From: Spirochaetales bacterium
Lineage (GTDB): Bacteria; Spirochaetota; Spirochaetia; JC444; Marispirochaetaceae
Assembly (NCBI GenBank): GCA_016935695.1
Contig: JAFGQL010000042.1
Location: forward strand, 1-36,042
Length of the DNA: 36,042 nt
Reading direction: 5' to 3'
Both the position numbers and the translations under genes were made by a program. This document shows, piece by piece, positions 15,170-23,677 of this stretch (position 1 is its first letter; each line of letters begins with the position of its first letter). Below the pieces are notes generated by a model. That model made no database searches. It was not told the origin of the DNA and worked only from the letters and a program-made list of their open reading frames with translations.

Positions 15170-15907
15170 TCAGGCCAGGCTGGCCGATAAGTACGCACAC
15201 ACCTGGTTGATGTCCCGGTAACGAAGACTGGCCTTTTCATCCAGAGGAGTCGGCATATCATTGACGATCACCAGGCGGCCCCCGCCGGAGAGGGTATACA
15301 AGGGAAGGCTGGCCGCCGGCTGCACCAGGAGAGTCGACCCCATAATCACGATGCAGTCGGCCCTGGAACAGGCTTCTATGGCCCCGTCGACGGCTTCCGA
15401 GGGAAGTGCCTCGCCAAAAAAAGTAATCTGCGGCTTGATGACGCCTCCGCACACCTCGCAACTGGGAACGATCCCCTTCTGAACAACTGCGGCAATGCCG
15501 TCAAAGTCATACTCTCTCTGACAGGAGAGACAGCGGTGTACACGGGGAGACCCGTGGACCTCAAAGACCCGTGTACTGCCGGCTTTCTGATGAAGCATAT
15601 CGATATTTTGTGTCACTATTGCCTTGACAATACCAAGTGACTCAAGCCGGGCAAGCTCCCTGTGGGCCGTTCCTGGCTGTATGCAGCCAAGACCATAAAT
15701 GAAATCTTTTGACATACGGTAGTAGTAGGACGGGTCGGAAAGAAAGGCATCAAGATCAAACAGGCGGTCCGGGTCTATCCCCGGCTGGCGGTACAGGCCG
15801 TTTTTTCCGCGGAAATCCATAACCCCGGAAGAGGTGGAGACACCGGCTCCGGTGAACACCACAGGATACCGGGATTGGGCAAGGCAGGCCGCAAGACGTT
15901 CCACCAA
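15170..15907 (-). CDS. cobB: NAD-dependent protein deacylase, sirtuin (Sir2 family)
   Basis: 245 aa. It removes acyl groups from lysines using NAD+. NAD-binding motifs are TGAGVSTSSGVMDFRG, TQNIDMLHQKAG (with Q, N and D) and the catalytic His in FEVHGS. Four zinc Cys form two pairs, CLSC and CEVC. GSTLLVQPA completes the Rossmann fold. The start is a GTG with AAGGA 7 nt upstream. It lies 8 nt after the DUF1456 gene and should be co-transcribed with it. Acyl preference is not predictable. Confidence 0.93.
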   Translation of the reverse strand: MVERLAACLAQSRYPVVFTGAGVSTSSGVMDFRGKNGLYRQPGIDPDRLFDLDAFLSDPSYYYRMSKDFIYGLGCIQPGTAHRELARLESLGIVKAIVTQNIDMLHQKAGSTRVFEVHGSPRVHRCLSCQREYDFDGIAAVVQKGIVPSCEVCGGVIKPQITFFGEALPSEAVDGAIEACSRADCIVIMGSTLLVQPAASLPLYTLSGGGRLVIVNDMPTPLDEKASLRYRDINQVCAYLSASLA

Positions 15908-15915
15908 AAGATCCT

Positions 15916-16407
15916 TCAGGACACCGGATTACCGGGATGCTGTTTGCGGTACTCAACCAGGCCGTTCAGAAACCTGCGGAATGCCTGGTCACCAAGCGGC
16001 TGGAAGTTGCGGTGGTCCTTCTTTCTGAAGAACGCCGAAAGTTCGGCTTTATTGATGTTAAACTCGCCGAGGCGGAACACCTCAAGCATTGCTGCTTCTT
16101 CCAGATGAAAGGCTATCCGCAGTTTTTTTAATTTGTCGTTGTTGTTTCTGGGAACCATACGGCGCTCGGCTTCAGCTCCCGGTTTTGGCTCCCGTTTTCC
16201 CCTCAGCGTGGTTATAAGCCCGTCGAGAAACACACCCATATCGCTGTCGGAAAGGGGCTTAAAATCCTGTTCCTCTTCCTTGGCAAGATAAGCGGCTACC
16301 GCCGCAGGATCCACCCGGTAACCTTCAACTGAAAACACCTCGCTCATCTGCTCATCACTGAAGCGCAAAAGATACCTGAGTCTTCGGAAAATATCGTTGT
16401 TTGTCAT
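15916..16407 (-). CDS. yehS: DUF1456 family protein (YehS-like)
   Basis: 163 aa, soluble. It contains two copies of the DUF1456 repeat: NNDIFRRLRYLLRFSDEQM near the N-terminus and NNNDKLKKLRIAFHLEEAAM from about residue 87. Each is followed by an F(R/K)LGE-like helix and an FQPL/FKPL-type segment. The YehS family is conserved but without established function. The ATG has no SD; TATACT lies 8 nt upstream, so the mRNA may be leaderless. It heads a two-gene operon with the sirtuin. Confidence 0.88.
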   Translation of the reverse strand: MTNNDIFRRLRYLLRFSDEQMSEVFSVEGYRVDPAAVAAYLAKEEEQDFKPLSDSDMGVFLDGLITTLRGKREPKPGAEAERRMVPRNNNDKLKKLRIAFHLEEAAMLEVFRLGEFNINKAELSAFFRKKDHRNFQPLGDQAFRRFLNGLVEYRKQHPGNPVS

Positions 16408-16415
16408 ATACTATG

Positions 16416-16445
16416 AGTATACGTGTTCTGGATACACGGACACAA
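16416..16445 (-). promoter_or_regulatory. Promoter of the DUF1456-sirtuin operon, leaderless geometry
   Basis: TTGTGT (16445-16440), an 18-bp spacer and TATACT (16421-16416) on the minus strand. The ATG at 16407 starts 8 nt after the -10. Confidence 0.5.
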
Positions 16446-16476
16446 GCGGCTTTGGAAAGGAAACCGGGGAGATCGT

Positions 16477-16887
16477 ATGTATAATATCTTCGCACAGATG
16501 CCGCGCGGACTTCTTGAAAGCCTGGATCTGTTCTTTTTCGTGTTCCACACCCTTTTCACCCTTTTTAATCTGACCGGCTGGCTGTGGCGACCCGCGCGGA
16601 ACCTTCATCTTATCACTATGGGCCTTACCGCCTTTTCCTGGCTGGTTCTGGGGATATTTTACGGTTTCGGGTACTGTTTCTGTACCGAATGGCACTGGCT
16701 CATCAGACATATTCTGGGGTACCGGGACAGCTCCTCTTCATACATCCATCTATTACTGGGCGAAGTCTTCGGACTCTGGATTGAAGAAACAACTGTCATT
16801 GAGGGCACAAAATGGGCCTTCATTTTGATCATTGCGGGAATGATTGCCGTGCGGGTGATTGACAAACATGTCAGCCGCCGGGAGTAA
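16477..16887 (+). CDS. Small integral membrane protein, DUF2784-like
   Basis: 136 aa from ATG 16477, which has GGGGAG 5 nt upstream. It has about four hydrophobic segments. A pattern of H in FVFHTLFTLFN, W in TGWLWRP, HLITMG and CFCTEWHWLIRHILGYRD resembles the DUF2784 family. Function unknown. It is divergent from the DUF1456 gene and its 3' end overlaps the convergent lipoprotein gene by 17 nt. Confidence 0.75.
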   Translation: MYNIFAQMPRGLLESLDLFFFVFHTLFTLFNLTGWLWRPARNLHLITMGLTAFSWLVLGIFYGFGYCFCTEWHWLIRHILGYRDSSSSYIHLLLGEVFGLWIEETTVIEGTKWAFILIIAGMIAVRVIDKHVSRRE

Positions 16888-18964
16888 GAAAGCGCAGCCG
16901 GCCTTCGTTCCCGTCCATGAAACCGAGGGAACCTTCGGGGCTGACAACAAGATTTCCTATGCCTCCGTTGGCATTAATCATGTCTATATCAGACAGCGGC
17001 TGATCGGAAACCGAATATAGACGACCGTCTCTCTGCCCCAGGGCAAGCTGGAAATGCAGCTTTGTGTCCAGAAATGTTCCAGGAGGGTACAGCCTCAGAA
17101 TGATACCGCGGCCGAGAGCGGCCCACACAAAACCCCCGGGGCTGACCGCAAGGTCCCTCAGGCTGAATGCTTCAACACTCATATTCCAGGCACTATAATC
17201 ATAGTTGAACAATCCCGTATCCATTGTAGAGAAAACCCGTTCAACCGTATCCAGACCGGAACCTGCCCTGTCGATCACCGTGTACAGCATTCCCGGGACC
17301 CCGGTCTCTGCCGACCCATCGACTGAATAGGCAATGTAGACAGTACCCGAGGGTCCTGATGCCATGCGGAGGTCACGCACCCCGGTACCGGAGAGCGGCA
17401 CAATGCTCTCCAATGTGCCGTCAGCGGTATATACCCGTAATTCATCGGTCCCGATTCCGCCGTTAAAAAACGGATACCACAGCAACAGCCGTCCGTCTGG
17501 CATCGCGTGTACCGTACGTATTTCCCCGCTGCTGGACGGGAGGTTAATAACCGTCTGGAAACTGCTGTCTGCCAACGACAGCTTGCGGATGATCTCTGCG
17601 TCAATACCGTAATCATAGTCGGCTACATAGATGGATCCGTCAGAGACTGAAAAGGAGGACACTTCAAAGGCGGTCAAGATGCCTTCGCCGTAATTGGCGC
17701 GCCATGCGCCATCCAGGCCTGCCTCCATAACCAGCCCCCGGTAGACATCAAGAAAAAACAGCCGGTCTTCGTACACCGCGGCATCCTGGGCAAGGGCCAG
17801 CTCTGCCGGTCTGTAATCCCGTCCCTGGACCGTTTCTTCCGGCTGGGTACCGGCGATGTCCCAGAGAGTGATTCTGTTGATATCCAGCCATTTAAGGGTT
17901 TCACCGATAAACACCCGGTCAGGGTGTAATGAATCCGACGGGTCGGCGGCCAGCACATAGGCATTATGGTTTACATTCTCAAAAGCGCTGTCCATGCCTG
18001 CGGCCCAGACATACGGTTCCTCCGTACCGCCGGGGCCCGTCTGACCGGGAAGATCCCAGCGGAATACCGCGTCGCTGTCCGGACCATTGGCAAAGCAGTA
18101 CAGACTGCCATTACGGACATCAAGAGAAAAGGGTTCAAATGACGGGTCCTGAAACGCTGTCAGGCTGTCGGAACTCAGCCACTGAGCCCCTGAATAATGA
18201 ATTTGCCGTAAAAATGAATCGCCGGCAGTATCCCAGGAGAAAATTCCGTATTTATTCATGCAGTAAGCGGCGGGAATGAAATACAGGAACCCCTCATTTA
18301 CGGCGAAATCTTCAATCTCGATGGAATCGGGTACCCCCTCCTGGAACAGGCTGCCGCACAGGGCCTGGGTATACCCTCGGGGATAGTCTTCAAAAGCCTG
18401 AAACACAAACACCTGCCTGGTCTGCCAATTATCATCATTACCGTACAGGTAAAAGACCGGACTCGTGGGTGATCTGTCAATGGAAAGAAGCCTCAGGTTC
18501 ATCCGGGGATACTGACTGTCTGCATACAGGGTTTCCCGGGTCAGGGTATCAAGGTTTATCCGGGTAAAGGAGTATTCGGTCAGGACATACAAAAGATGAC
18601 CATTGCCGAAAGCCATATCGGTCACATGAAAAGCTTCGTATCCTTCGATCTCTATCGGAGATCCGCCGCTGTCCCGGTCGTAGATTCCGAGGAACCCGTG
18701 CATTTCCGACACAACAGCCATGTACCTGCCGTCATCTGACAGGGCAATTTTCCGGGGATAGACAAAATGGGGGTCTTCGAAAACCGGATAGCGGATATCC
18801 CTGCTGACGCCGAAGGACAAGGCCCGGTCATAGGGATTGGTCCGGTCCCTGGGACCTGCAAGCCCCGTAACATCACAGCCAGCGACCCACGCCGCACAGA
18901 CAAGAAGTGCAGCTGCCACTGTGCCGTGAGAGATGACTGAACGCCCGTTTTTCTTCATACCCAT
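16871..18964 (-). CDS. Large lipoprotein, probable beta-propeller
   Basis: 697 aa. The N-terminal lipoprotein signal has lipobox VAGC with Cys at residue 30, so it is membrane-anchored and exported. The body shows many repeated strand-turn units such as KIALSDDGRYMAVVSEMHG, FAVNEGFLYFIPA and LAVSPGGFVWAA, which suggests one or two beta-propellers of NHL/WD40-like type. The partner or ligand is unknown. The start is ATG 18964 or 18958; neither has an SD, and a TATACT lies 11 nt upstream of the first. Its 3' end overlaps the convergent membrane-protein gene by 17 nt. Confidence 0.8.
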   Translation of the reverse strand: MGMKKNGRSVISHGTVAAALLVCAAWVAGCDVTGLAGPRDRTNPYDRALSFGVSRDIRYPVFEDPHFVYPRKIALSDDGRYMAVVSEMHGFLGIYDRDSGGSPIEIEGYEAFHVTDMAFGNGHLLYVLTEYSFTRINLDTLTRETLYADSQYPRMNLRLLSIDRSPTSPVFYLYGNDDNWQTRQVFVFQAFEDYPRGYTQALCGSLFQEGVPDSIEIEDFAVNEGFLYFIPAAYCMNKYGIFSWDTAGDSFLRQIHYSGAQWLSSDSLTAFQDPSFEPFSLDVRNGSLYCFANGPDSDAVFRWDLPGQTGPGGTEEPYVWAAGMDSAFENVNHNAYVLAADPSDSLHPDRVFIGETLKWLDINRITLWDIAGTQPEETVQGRDYRPAELALAQDAAVYEDRLFFLDVYRGLVMEAGLDGAWRANYGEGILTAFEVSSFSVSDGSIYVADYDYGIDAEIIRKLSLADSSFQTVINLPSSSGEIRTVHAMPDGRLLLWYPFFNGGIGTDELRVYTADGTLESIVPLSGTGVRDLRMASGPSGTVYIAYSVDGSAETGVPGMLYTVIDRAGSGLDTVERVFSTMDTGLFNYDYSAWNMSVEAFSLRDLAVSPGGFVWAALGRGIILRLYPPGTFLDTKLHFQLALGQRDGRLYSVSDQPLSDIDMINANGGIGNLVVSPEGSLGFMDGNEGRLRFLTPGG

Positions 18965-18975
18965 AATTACCAGTA

Positions 18976-19004
18976 AGTATAGTATGGACAGCTTGAGCTT
19001 TCCA
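18976..19004 (-). promoter_or_regulatory. Promoter of the lipoprotein gene, very short leader
   Basis: TGGAAA (19004-18999), a 17-bp spacer and TATACT (18981-18976) on the minus strand. The ATG at 18964 begins 11 nt after the -10, predicting a leader of only a few bases. Confidence 0.45.
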
Positions 19005-19043
19005 GTTTTTAAACCTGCAGGGAAGAATGACAGAAGCCGTGGG

Positions 19044-19556
19044 TCAGAGGGGGATTTCTTTCCTTACTTTCTCTACAATCTCAAAAACGGCAGGGCATAC
19101 GGAAATATTGTTCCGGGCGACAACCAAAAGCCCCCGCATATTCTTGCATGAGGTGTGAGGGTATTCCCTGCAGGCTTTCGGCCGTGCATCATAGATATAA
19201 CAGCGCTTATCCTCTTCAAGAAAGGGGCAGGGTGTTTTTTTCAAGACATAGTCTTCGTCTTCATCCAGCTGCAGATAGGTGAGCTTGAAGGTTTTCGGGT
19301 GCATATTAAGGTACCTGGCCGCCGCGTCTATGTCTCTGGACATCCACCGGGGACTGATGGTTTTGCAGCAATTTCCGCATTCGAGGCAGTCGATCTGTTC
19401 GAATACTTCCCCGTGGATGCGCGCAAACAGCTCATCCAGATGTTTGGGATTCCGGTCCCTGAGACGGGTCAGATATTTCCGGTGCTCCTTTGCGAGACGC
19501 TGGGCCCGCTCCGGAAGACTTTTCAGCAATGATTGGGTATATGAGAGTGTGTTCAT
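19044..19556 (-). CDS. YkgJ-family cysteine-cluster protein
   Basis: 170 aa, soluble. The zinc/iron-chelating CxxCxxCC-type cluster is present as CLECGNCC. Further Cys lie in CPFLEEDKRCYIYDARPKAC and a final HTSC, matching the YkgJ (CxxCxxCC) family. Biochemical role unsettled in the family. It lies 97 bp downstream of aspS in the same direction; co-transcription is possible. The upstream SD (GGGA) is weak. Confidence 0.85.
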   Translation of the reverse strand: MNTLSYTQSLLKSLPERAQRLAKEHRKYLTRLRDRNPKHLDELFARIHGEVFEQIDCLECGNCCKTISPRWMSRDIDAAARYLNMHPKTFKLTYLQLDEDEDYVLKKTPCPFLEEDKRCYIYDARPKACREYPHTSCKNMRGLLVVARNNISVCPAVFEIVEKVRKEIPL

Positions 19557-19653
19557 GTCCCGGCATTATCGCATTAATGAGAGGCATTGGTCGATCAGTC
19601 TCGCCATGATAACAACCCGCTGACAGAAGAAACACGGCCGCCGGAGTATCTGC

Positions 19654-21435
19654 TCAGGCCTGCCCCTCTTCGGGGAGTATAATGTCGATATGGAGCTCGT
19701 CCAGCTGGGCCTGGGAAACACTGCGCGGCGAGTCCATCATCAGTTCCTGGGCTTTCTGGTTCATTGGGAAAGCGACAACCTCTCTGAGGTTTTCCTCGCC
19801 GGCGAGGAGCATCACTATACGGTCCAGGCCCGGTGCGATACCCCCGTGGGGAGGAGCCCCGTAGGAAAAGGCGTTGATCATGCCGCTGAACTGGGCGTCC
19901 ACTTCCTCTTTTGTGTAACCGCCAATTTCAAAAGCCTTGTACATGATATCCGGCCGGTGGTTTCTGATGGCCCCGGAAGAAAGTTCCTCACCGTTGCAGA
20001 CGAGATCGTACTGCCAGGCAAGTATGTCAAGGGGTTCCTTTTCCGTAAGGTCCTTCATACCGCCCTGGGGCATGGAAAAGGGGTTATGACTGAACTGTAT
20101 GCGGCCGGTGTGCTCATCGGTTTCATACATGGGAAAATCCACAATCCAGCAAAAACGGAAAGTGTCCTTTTCCAGCAGGTCAAGGTCCCGCCCCAGCTTT
20201 ATCCGGACATGACCGGCTATTTTTGCGGCAGTGTCCTCCTTGTCACAGACAAAGAACACGACATCTCCGTCGGACACACCGCAGGTTTTTGCGATAAGAT
20301 CAAGGCGGTCAGCGCTCAGGAACTTTGCGATAGGACTGCGGACCGTCCCGTTTTCCCAGATAATGTAGGCAAGACCCTTCGATCCGACACTCATGGCAAA
20401 CTCGATCATCTTGTCGAAAAAACTTCGCGGTTTGTCACCGATACCTTTCACCGGCAAGGCCCGCACCACCGCCCCGCTTTTCACAGCACCGGCGAAGGCC
20501 TTGAATTCACTCCCGTCAAAAGCCGCGGACACGTCCTGAATGACAATGGGATTGCGAAGGTCGGGCTTATCGCTCCCGTATTTGAGCATGGCTTCTTTAT
20601 AGGGTATGCGCACAAACGGCGCCTCATCTACACGTTTACTGCTGAAAGAGGTAAACAAACCGGACATGAGGGATTCGAGTGTCGTGAACACGTCATCCTG
20701 ACCGACAAAGCTCATTTCAATATCAATCTGGTAAAACTCCCCGGGGGACCTGTTCGCCCTGGCGTCCTCGTCGCGGAAACAAGGCGCAATCTGGAAATAA
20801 CGGTCGAAACCGCTTACCATCAAAAGCTGTTTGTACTGTTGGGGTGCCTGGGGCAAAGCGTAAAATTTACCGGGATGCAGACGGGAAGGAACCAGATAAT
20901 CCCGGGCGCCTTCCGGACTTGACGCGGTCAGGATGGGAGTCTGAAACTCGACAAATCCCAATCCTTCCAGGGTGCGGCGCACATACGACACCACCTTTGA
21001 CCGGAGGAGGATATTTGCATGAAGGTGTTCTCTCCGTAAATCGAGATAACGGTATTTAAGACGCAGTTCCTCGGGCTCCTTGTCTTCGGGAAAAACCTGA
21101 AACGGAAGCGGTTTACAAGGGCCAAGAATTTCATACTTCTCGATCAATACCTCTATTTCACCGGTTGAAAGCTTGGTATTCACGGTTTCTTTGTCCCGTT
21201 CCTTAACAGTCCCCTCAACCCTTATACAGTTTTCCTTCTGAAGGTGGGCAATGTCATACTGAAACCCGCTCTCGGGGTAACTGACCAGCTGGGAAAGGCC
21301 GTAATTGTCACGAAGATCAATAAATAGAACCCCGCCATGGTCCCGGTGATTATGAACCCACCCGGATAAAACAACCTTAGAACCCACATGGGTCTTTCGT
21401 AATTCTCCGCAGGTATGGGTACGATATGTGTTCAT
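19654..21435 (-). CDS. aspS: Aspartyl-tRNA synthetase, probably non-discriminating
   Basis: 593 aa, full-length bacterial-type AspRS. An N-terminal OB-fold anticodon domain (about 1-110: [19 protein letters not shown]) is followed by class II core motif 2 ([18 protein letters not shown]), the inserted GAD domain (about 290-420) and motif 3 ([14 protein letters not shown]). RDHGG in the anticodon domain is, from memory, the form seen in non-discriminating AspRS such as that of Pseudomonas, whereas E. coli AspRS has RDLGS. With gatCAB about 2 kb upstream, it probably also makes Asp-tRNA-Asn for amidation. A GGAG SD precedes the ATG. Confidence 0.96.
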   Translation of the reverse strand: MNTYRTHTCGELRKTHVGSKVVLSGWVHNHRDHGGVLFIDLRDNYGLSQLVSYPESGFQYDIAHLQKENCIRVEGTVKERDKETVNTKLSTGEIEVLIEKYEILGPCKPLPFQVFPEDKEPEELRLKYRYLDLRREHLHANILLRSKVVSYVRRTLEGLGFVEFQTPILTASSPEGARDYLVPSRLHPGKFYALPQAPQQYKQLLMVSGFDRYFQIAPCFRDEDARANRSPGEFYQIDIEMSFVGQDDVFTTLESLMSGLFTSFSSKRVDEAPFVRIPYKEAMLKYGSDKPDLRNPIVIQDVSAAFDGSEFKAFAGAVKSGAVVRALPVKGIGDKPRSFFDKMIEFAMSVGSKGLAYIIWENGTVRSPIAKFLSADRLDLIAKTCGVSDGDVVFFVCDKEDTAAKIAGHVRIKLGRDLDLLEKDTFRFCWIVDFPMYETDEHTGRIQFSHNPFSMPQGGMKDLTEKEPLDILAWQYDLVCNGEELSSGAIRNHRPDIMYKAFEIGGYTKEEVDAQFSGMINAFSYGAPPHGGIAPGLDRIVMLLAGEENLREVVAFPMNQKAQELMMDSPRSVSQAQLDELHIDIILPEEGQA

Positions 21436-21538
21436 TGCATGCTCCGTTTCCGCGGCAAATTTCCTCTGTACAAAAACCCCAACGAGTCGGGACCTCTATC
21501 GGTTTACATTTTCACAGATGGGCCGGGAACGGTCGAAA

Positions 21539-21565
21539 TTTATACAGAATCTGTTAATCTTTCAA
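21539..21565 (-). promoter_or_regulatory. Possible aspS promoter
   Basis: TTGAAA (21565-21560) and TATAAA (21544-21539) on the minus strand, with a short 15-bp spacer. It is in the 230-bp intergenic region, which otherwise shows nothing recognisable. The leader would be about 95 nt. Confidence 0.3.
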
Positions 21566-21665
21566 GAGGCAGCCATTAAACTGTATTCTCCGGCTGTCTG
21601 TCATTGCATCCCTCATCCGTACAAACAAAGAAACAGATTCATTTGAACAGCTTGTTAAAAACGGT

Positions 21666-22325
21666 ATGAACAAGATACAAACGATTACAGTATTCATCAT
21701 TACCTTCCTGCTTTTTTCTTCTGGCCTGATATTCGCCGAAGACTCGGCACCAAAGACACTTTTTGGCGACTTCCTGTCCATATCGGGGTACGGCGGCGTT
21801 TCGGTCGAATACGCCCGTCTCAACGACGAAACCTACGGCTGGCTTACAGGCGGACGCGGCGCCGTCATCATAGACGACACATTCGCCATCGGCGGGTTCG
21901 GCAAAATGTTTGTCCAGCCGACAAAACGGGCGGAATTAACCGGAACACCCTATAGCGGCGAAGAACCCTATGTACATCTCGGGTACGGCGGTCTGCTGCT
22001 TGAATATCACTTGAATCCGAAAGACCTCGTTCATCTTTCGGTCGGAGTACTCGCAGGTGTCGGCGGCGTATCGTACTCACCTTATTCCATTGAGGACGAT
22101 GAATTCGATACCGATGCAGACCGGCCGACGGATATCGAAGCCTTTGTAGTTGTAGAACCGGAGGTAACCCTGCTCATCAATCTCACCCGGTTCTGCCGTG
22201 CGGGACTGGGTGTCAGCTACCGGTATCCATACGGATTGGACGGCAATGAAAATGCTGCCGAATTGACCGACAGCACATTGCAGGGATTCAACGGCATTCT
22301 CCAGATCCAGTTCGGCTGGTTTTAG
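21666..22325 (+). CDS. Exported protein, probable outer-membrane beta-barrel
   Basis: 219 aa. Signal peptide at 1-24 (ITVFIITFLLFSSGLIFA) with cleavage predicted before EDS. The mature part alternates small and aromatic residues in short strands (SISGYGGVSVEYARL, VHLGYGGLLLEYHL, LVHLSVGVLAGVGGVSYS) and ends in IQFGWF, an aromatic C-terminal residue typical of outer-membrane beta-barrels. Eight strands would fit the length. Not matched to a named family. No SD is evident before the ATG. A terminator follows. Confidence 0.75.
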   Translation: MNKIQTITVFIITFLLFSSGLIFAEDSAPKTLFGDFLSISGYGGVSVEYARLNDETYGWLTGGRGAVIIDDTFAIGGFGKMFVQPTKRAELTGTPYSGEEPYVHLGYGGLLLEYHLNPKDLVHLSVGVLAGVGGVSYSPYSIEDDEFDTDADRPTDIEAFVVVEPEVTLLINLTRFCRAGLGVSYRYPYGLDGNENAAELTDSTLQGFNGILQIQFGWF

Positions 22326-22358
22326 CATTTCCTGACTTTTTATTATATTCTCCGTTTT

Positions 22359-22388
22359 CGGCGGTCCCATAACAGGGCCGCCGTTTTT
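22359..22388 (+). terminator. Intrinsic terminator after the outer-membrane-like gene
   Basis: CGGCGG (22359-22364), extended by TCC, pairs with GGG-CCGCCG (22375-22383) around a 7-base loop, followed by TTTTT (22384-22388). It lies 34 bases after the stop codon. Confidence 0.82.
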
Positions 22389-22475
22389 ATGTGTAACCGC
22401 CCATAAGGTTTTGTTTGCCTTTTTTGTGCGCGCAGTTTACACTCATGACAACGATGCTGAAAACGGGAGGGCCTG

Positions 22476-22922
22476 ATGGATCTTTTTACCCAGAAAGAAC
22501 TTACCCAGCTTTTAAAAGAAAAAAACTGGGAAAATCCAACAGTGCGGAACATCTACTACCTGATCGCCGTAACCGGCATAACCTTTGACGATGCCCTGGG
22601 ACTCACCTGGAAAGACGTGGATTTCGGAGGTAATTTCATCAGCTTGAAAGATGAACGCAAGAAAATGCGCCTTATCCCCCTTAACTCTGTCGCCGTAAAA
22701 CTCCTGAAAACACTTCCCGGTGGGGCTGCAGACCCGGGGCAAAAAGTGTTTGATGTCCTTGATTACACAGGAGACGAGTTTTACAGCGCCCTGATGGATT
22801 CCGGTATTCCCACCGAAGGCAGGAAACTGTATCCGGAATCGGTACGGGCAAGCTTCATCCAGATACTAAGAGACCAGGGTAATTCCCAGGAGGCAATCGC
22901 GCGGGTCTATGGAGAGTTTTAG
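22476..22922 (+). CDS. Integrase-like (tyrosine recombinase fold) protein, catalytically dead
   Basis: 148 aa with a good SD (GGGAGG) about 5 nt before the ATG. It lines up with the XerC/D catalytic domain. The region normally reading TGLRxSE is TGITFDD (T36 replaces Arg I). DERKKMRLIPL matches the beta-hairpin Lys region. HxLRH is replaced by ESVRAS (R124 retained, both His lost). LGH is replaced by YGE, and the protein stops there with no nucleophilic Tyr. No N-terminal SAM-like domain. Not truncated by an obvious frameshift: it is intact with normal codons. Probably a domesticated DNA-binding or structural protein; function unknown. Confidence 0.72.
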   Translation: MDLFTQKELTQLLKEKNWENPTVRNIYYLIAVTGITFDDALGLTWKDVDFGGNFISLKDERKKMRLIPLNSVAVKLLKTLPGGAADPGQKVFDVLDYTGDEFYSALMDSGIPTEGRKLYPESVRASFIQILRDQGNSQEAIARVYGEF

Positions 22923-23608
22923 ACTGAAGGAGACAGGTCGGCAGGGTCCCACAGGGGGACCATGAGAAAACGGGCAAGCTTTTCGGCGTCTTCCTTCAGT
23001 TTGTGAATATTCCCGTGGTCGACTACATTCAGGCGCGAACCATCGTCGAGAACCAGGTTCAGTTCATAACTGTAAAACGACGACTTGTCGCTCCTGACCC
23101 ATTCGCGTATAAGTTGAAGACCCTCGATACGTCCAAGCTCGCAATATACCTTTATCCGGCTGCGGTCATTGACCGACAGGGGGTCGACCCGTCCTTTCCA
23201 GAAAAATCCGCTGTGCTTATCGAACACAATGGGCTTGAGGGCCGAGCGGACCAGAATGACGCCGATACCGATGAACACCGCCGACATGACCAGTGGCATC
23301 AGCATAATGACATCATTAAAACCGTCTTCCATTAGAATACCGAGAAACACGGCGACGGGTATGCCACCCCCCATGACTGCAAACAACAGACCGAAAATCA
23401 GGTTTCCCGCCGAAGGCCGGAACTCATAACGGTAATGGGCTTTCTCTATCATTGTATGGGTACGGAAGTTAGCCCCGCCCCCCTTCAAGGGTGTCCAGTC
23501 GGTCCGGGCGGCCCGGGGGTCGTTGAATCCGGAAGGATCCACAGGCACCGCTCTGGCAGCAAGCCGGGTGAGTTTCTCCGTAAGCGTCTGGGCAAACTTT
23601 TCAAACAT
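22919..23608 (-). CDS. Two-segment membrane protein of unknown function
   Basis: 229 aa with an AAGGAG SD 8 nt before the ATG. A soluble N-terminus (about 1-65) is followed by two close membrane segments (about 68-92 NLIFGLLFAVMGGGIPVAVF and about 98-122 VIMLMPLVMSAVFIGIGVIL). A C-terminal soluble domain (about 130-215) has strands such as YSYELNLVLDDGSRLNVVDHG, similar to the DUF3592-type layout of two helices plus a PH-like domain. Not assigned to a function. Its stop overlaps the stop of the convergent integrase-like gene by 4 nt. Confidence 0.75.
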   Translation of the reverse strand: MFEKFAQTLTEKLTRLAARAVPVDPSGFNDPRAARTDWTPLKGGGANFRTHTMIEKAHYRYEFRPSAGNLIFGLLFAVMGGGIPVAVFLGILMEDGFNDVIMLMPLVMSAVFIGIGVILVRSALKPIVFDKHSGFFWKGRVDPLSVNDRSRIKVYCELGRIEGLQLIREWVRSDKSSFYSYELNLVLDDGSRLNVVDHGNIHKLKEDAEKLARFLMVPLWDPADLSPSV

Positions 23609-23677
23609 GGCATTTTCTCCTTAAAAATAAAGGCTAATCGCATGCCGCGCCGTTTGCAAGATGCTGCATGATAATAT

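Noticed and set aside
19690-20922. A long open frame on the plus strand opposite aspS (about 410 codons)
   Set aside because: It lies wholly antisense to a clear aspS, has no SD or recognisable domain, and GC-biased third positions readily create such frames. Similar shadows lie opposite gatB and the YesM kinase.
21436-21665. Small RNA or short gene in the 230-bp gap between aspS and the outer-membrane-like gene
   Set aside because: No terminator-bounded structure, no SD-preceded ATG frame and only a weak aspS promoter.
22326-22475. Attachment site or integration scar beside the integrase-like gene
   Set aside because: Apart from a normal terminator, no direct repeat or tRNA end was seen.
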